From contig NZ_JAUSUQ010000005.1 of the NCBI RefSeq assembly GCF_030814135.1, positions 62,001-126,000 of the forward strand: a DNA stretch of 64,000 nucleotides. Direction: 5' to 3'. Every line of letters starts with the position of its first letter. The first letter of the stretch is position 1. A program made the translations under genes and the position numbers. Shown here piece by piece: positions 62,058 to 64,000 of the stretch. The DNA comes from Caldalkalibacillus uzonensis (lineage in GTDB: Bacteria; Bacillota; Bacilli; Caldalkalibacillales; Caldalkalibacillaceae). The notes beneath the pieces were generated by a model. The model did no database searches. It was not told the origin of the DNA and was given only the letters and a program-made list of their open reading frames with translations.

Positions 62058-63629
62058 ATGACTGCAACGGTGGGTCAAATGATAGAATGGGCCGCTCACA
62101 ACTATCCTCATAAGACAGGGTTAGTTTATGAGGAGAAGGATCAGCGCTGGACTTTCGCTGAGTTAGATGCAAAAGTCAATCAGTTTGCAATTGCCTTACG
62201 TACATTAGGCGTCTGTAAAGGTGATGTGGTCTCAACATTTCTTTACAACACAAGTGAATTTGTCATTGCTTTGTTTGCCTCCGCTAAGATTGGTGCGGTC
62301 TTTAACCCTATCAACTATCGTTTATCGGCCAATGAGCTGCTCTTCATTCTGAATGACTGTCATTCTAAAGTCCTGCTTTATGAAGGAAGAGTAAAGGATT
62401 GCGTAGAAAAGGTCAAACACCTGGGTTCTAATGTCAAACACTTTATATATGTAGATCATGATACACCGGAAGACACTTTAAATTTTTACAATATACTCGA
62501 TTCCAGCCCGACTGACCGTCCCCAGGAATATGTGAGTGAGGATGACCCTTATATTATGATGTACACCAGTGGTACAACAGGGAAGCCAAAAGGGGTTGTA
62601 CATGTTCACAAAAGCATGGTGCATCATAATTTACTGATGATGCAGTGTATGGGCATCAATAAAAATGATGTAGGTCTTTCTGTTGCGCCTCTTAACCATA
62701 CAGCTGAGTTGCACACGTCTTTCTTGCCCCGCTTACAAGCAGGTGCTACAAATGTACTCCTACCTTATTTTAATGCAGAAAAGGTACTTGCCACTATTGA
62801 AAAAGAAAACGTTACCCACATCTTTGCTGCCCCAACAATGGTCAATATGATGTTAAATGTTCCGAACTTTGAAATGTATGATTTATCAACGTTAAGATTG
62901 CTGGGGTATGGGGGGGCTTCAATGGCCCCGGCCCTCATTCGAAAGTTTCAGCAAATGGTTGGTGCAGAATTGGTGCAAATGTATGGCACAACGGAGATGG
63001 GGCCAGTCATGTCGGTGATGTTTTCAGATGAACATGAAACAAAAGCAGGCTCTGCCGGTAAAACAATTTTGAACCATGAACTAAAAATAGTAAGAGTCAA
63101 AAGTGATGAAAGCCCCGCTCATCCTGATGATGAATGTGAGGTTGGTGAAGTCGGAGAGATTATTGTAAGAGGACCTTGTGTGATGAAGGGTTATCATAAC
63201 CGGCCAGAGGCCAATGAACAAGCACTCGCTTACGGCTGGTATCATACTGGAGATCTGGCTGAATATGATGAAGAAGGATATATTTGGATCAGAGATCGTA
63301 TGAATCATAAAATTGTGTCTGGAGCTGAAAATATTTACCCAAGAGAGGTAGAAGACGCCTTGATTGAACATCCAGCCGTGTTAGAAGTTGCTGTTGTTGG
63401 CAAACCCGATGACAAGTGGGGTGAGATTGTGGTCGCTTTCGTCGTATTGAAGGACGGCAGCCAGGTAAGTGAAGAACAATTAGACCAATTTTTAATCGAT
63501 GGAGAAAAACTGGCCAAGTTTAAACGTCCTCGACAGTACTATTTTGTCCATGAACTTCCTAAAACGGCAAGTGGAAAAATCCAAAAATTCGTACTTGTGA
63601 ATAAATTTAAAGTGGAAGAGAAAGCATAG
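62058..63629 (+). CDS. Acyl-CoA synthetase (AMP-forming)
   Basis: The 523-residue adenylate-forming ligase activates a carboxylic acid as its CoA thioester. Core motifs are YTSGTTGKPKGVVHVH (P-loop), the substrate loop GGASMAPALI, the YGTTEMG adenine motif, WYHTGDLAEYDEEGYIWIRDR, and the catalytic lysine in KTASGKIQKF. The small size fits a medium/short-chain or aromatic acid ligase (FadK-/MenE-like). ATG 62058 follows a GGGGG run, 20 bases after the dehydrogenase gene. It feeds the beta-oxidation enzymes around it. Confidence 0.9.
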   Translation: MTATVGQMIEWAAHNYPHKTGLVYEEKDQRWTFAELDAKVNQFAIALRTLGVCKGDVVSTFLYNTSEFVIALFASAKIGAVFNPINYRLSANELLFILNDCHSKVLLYEGRVKDCVEKVKHLGSNVKHFIYVDHDTPEDTLNFYNILDSSPTDRPQEYVSEDDPYIMMYTSGTTGKPKGVVHVHKSMVHHNLLMMQCMGINKNDVGLSVAPLNHTAELHTSFLPRLQAGATNVLLPYFNAEKVLATIEKENVTHIFAAPTMVNMMLNVPNFEMYDLSTLRLLGYGGASMAPALIRKFQQMVGAELVQMYGTTEMGPVMSVMFSDEHETKAGSAGKTILNHELKIVRVKSDESPAHPDDECEVGEVGEIIVRGPCVMKGYHNRPEANEQALAYGWYHTGDLAEYDEEGYIWIRDRMNHKIVSGAENIYPREVEDALIEHPAVLEVAVVGKPDDKWGEIVVAFVVLKDGSQVSEEQLDQFLIDGEKLAKFKRPRQYYFVHELPKTASGKIQKFVLVNKFKVEEKA

Positions 63630-63640
63630 GAGGGACTACG

Positions 63641-64000
63641 ATGGGGTTTGAACTAAGCCAAGAGCAGCGGGTAATTCAAGAGGTGATTCACCGCCTCGCA
63701 CAGGACAAAATAAAACCTAGAGCGGCCGAAATTGATGAGAAAGGCGAGTATCCCTTTGATGTGAAAGACATGTTGGCTGAACATGGTTTTATTGGTGTCA
63801 CAATCCCGGAAGAGTACGGCGGTGCAGGTTTAGACTTACTCACCTACTGCCTTATTGTTGAGGAAGTTGCCAGGGTATGTGCCTCATCTTCTCAAGTTGT
63901 TACAGTTCAAGAACTTGGCTCATTACCCATTTTAATAGGTGGTTCTGAGGAACTTAAGCAACGCTATCTGCCTGATCTTGTCAGTGGTAAAAAAATTGCT
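63641..64000 (+). CDS. Acyl-CoA dehydrogenase, N-terminal part
   Basis: The window ends inside this gene. The visible 120 residues are an acyl-CoA dehydrogenase N-terminal domain: FELSQEQRVIQEVIHRLAQDKIKPRAAEID, then GFIGVTIPEEYGGAGLDLLTYCLIVEEVARV and the flavin-domain start GSEELKQRYLPDLVSGKK. It catalyses the first beta-oxidation step, using an electron-transfer flavoprotein. It starts with AGGAGGGAC, 11 bases after the ligase gene, and completes the set ligase-dehydrogenase-hydratase-hydroxyacyl dehydrogenase. Confidence 0.9.
   Translation, partial: MGFELSQEQRVIQEVIHRLAQDKIKPRAAEIDEKGEYPFDVKDMLAEHGFIGVTIPEEYGGAGLDLLTYCLIVEEVARVCASSSQVVTVQELGSLPILIGGSEELKQRYLPDLVSGKKIA

Overview
The window reads as chromosome of a low-to-mid GC, endospore-forming Bacillaceae bacterium. 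It carries the nitrogen regulator TnrA, a CotD-like spore coat protein, a sporulenol (squalene-hopene) cyclase, the Bacillus-type ferredoxin Fer, L-cystine symporter TcyP, ZosA-like P-type ATPase, YtnP/TrmB neighbours and the YtqA/YtqB (MnmL/MnmM) pair. A thermophilic or alkaliphilic Bacillaceae is possible, but the species cannot be fixed from the sequence alone. No rRNA, tRNA, CRISPR array, insertion sequence or prophage was seen.

Layout. 1-1150: the end of a decayed urease operon, with intact ureE followed by an in-frame fusion of the ureF 5' part to the ureD 3' part, ureG being absent. 1340-2715: a frameshifted cidA/lrgA-like gene, lrgB, and a Crh-like HPr with no histidine. 2858-8340: an RpiR-regulated operon (M20 amidohydrolase, GNAT acyltransferase, N-succinylamino acid racemase, YkvI-like transporter with a frameshift) that matches the known D- to L-amino acid conversion pathway. 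8449-12669: a heptad-repeat coiled-coil protein, then a YbhF/YbhS-type ABC exporter operon ending in its own TetR gene, with two matching operator palindromes at the promoter. 12766-15958: an alpha/beta hydrolase and a ZosA-like metal ATPase behind PerR-like boxes. 16037-23216: a complete tripartite tricarboxylate transporter with AtuA-like and DUF4387 genes, a perfect cre site, and a convergent CitST-type two-component system.

23548-36916: sporulenol cyclase interrupted by one in-frame stop, small enzymes (VOC, DJ-1/PfpI, NAD-dependent epimerase, Cu/Zn superoxide dismutase, HAD phosphatase), TcyP, a BaiN/YtfP-like flavoprotein, citramalate synthase and an NSS sodium symporter. 37054-45000: a 3D-domain cell-wall protein, a ComEC-like metallo-hydrolase with DUF3006, tnrA with a perfect TnrA box, mnmL-mnmM, an FAH-family hydrolase, ferredoxin and a DAACS symporter. 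45151-57008: an acidic orphan protein with duplicated domains, rRNA methyltransferase, pseudouridine synthase, sirtuin, CotD-like protein, Cof-type phosphatase, DUF2935, MFS transporter, rhodanese, cysK, lipoprotein, trmB and ytnP. 57036-64000: a sigma-54 enhancer-binding protein, an aldehyde dehydrogenase, and an acyl-CoA catabolic operon (enoyl-CoA hydratase, 3-hydroxyacyl-CoA dehydrogenase, acyl-CoA ligase, start of acyl-CoA dehydrogenase) preceded by a consensus -24/-12 promoter and two identical 15-bp palindromes.

Three things stand out. The right-edge sigma-54 regulon has all of its cis elements visible. The transporter-AtuA-DUF4387 module is a self-contained catabolic unit whose substrate is unknown. 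There are also several single-lesion genes (cidA, ykvI-like, sqhC, the small gene after ytnP, ureF/ureD), which could be real decay or sequencing errors.
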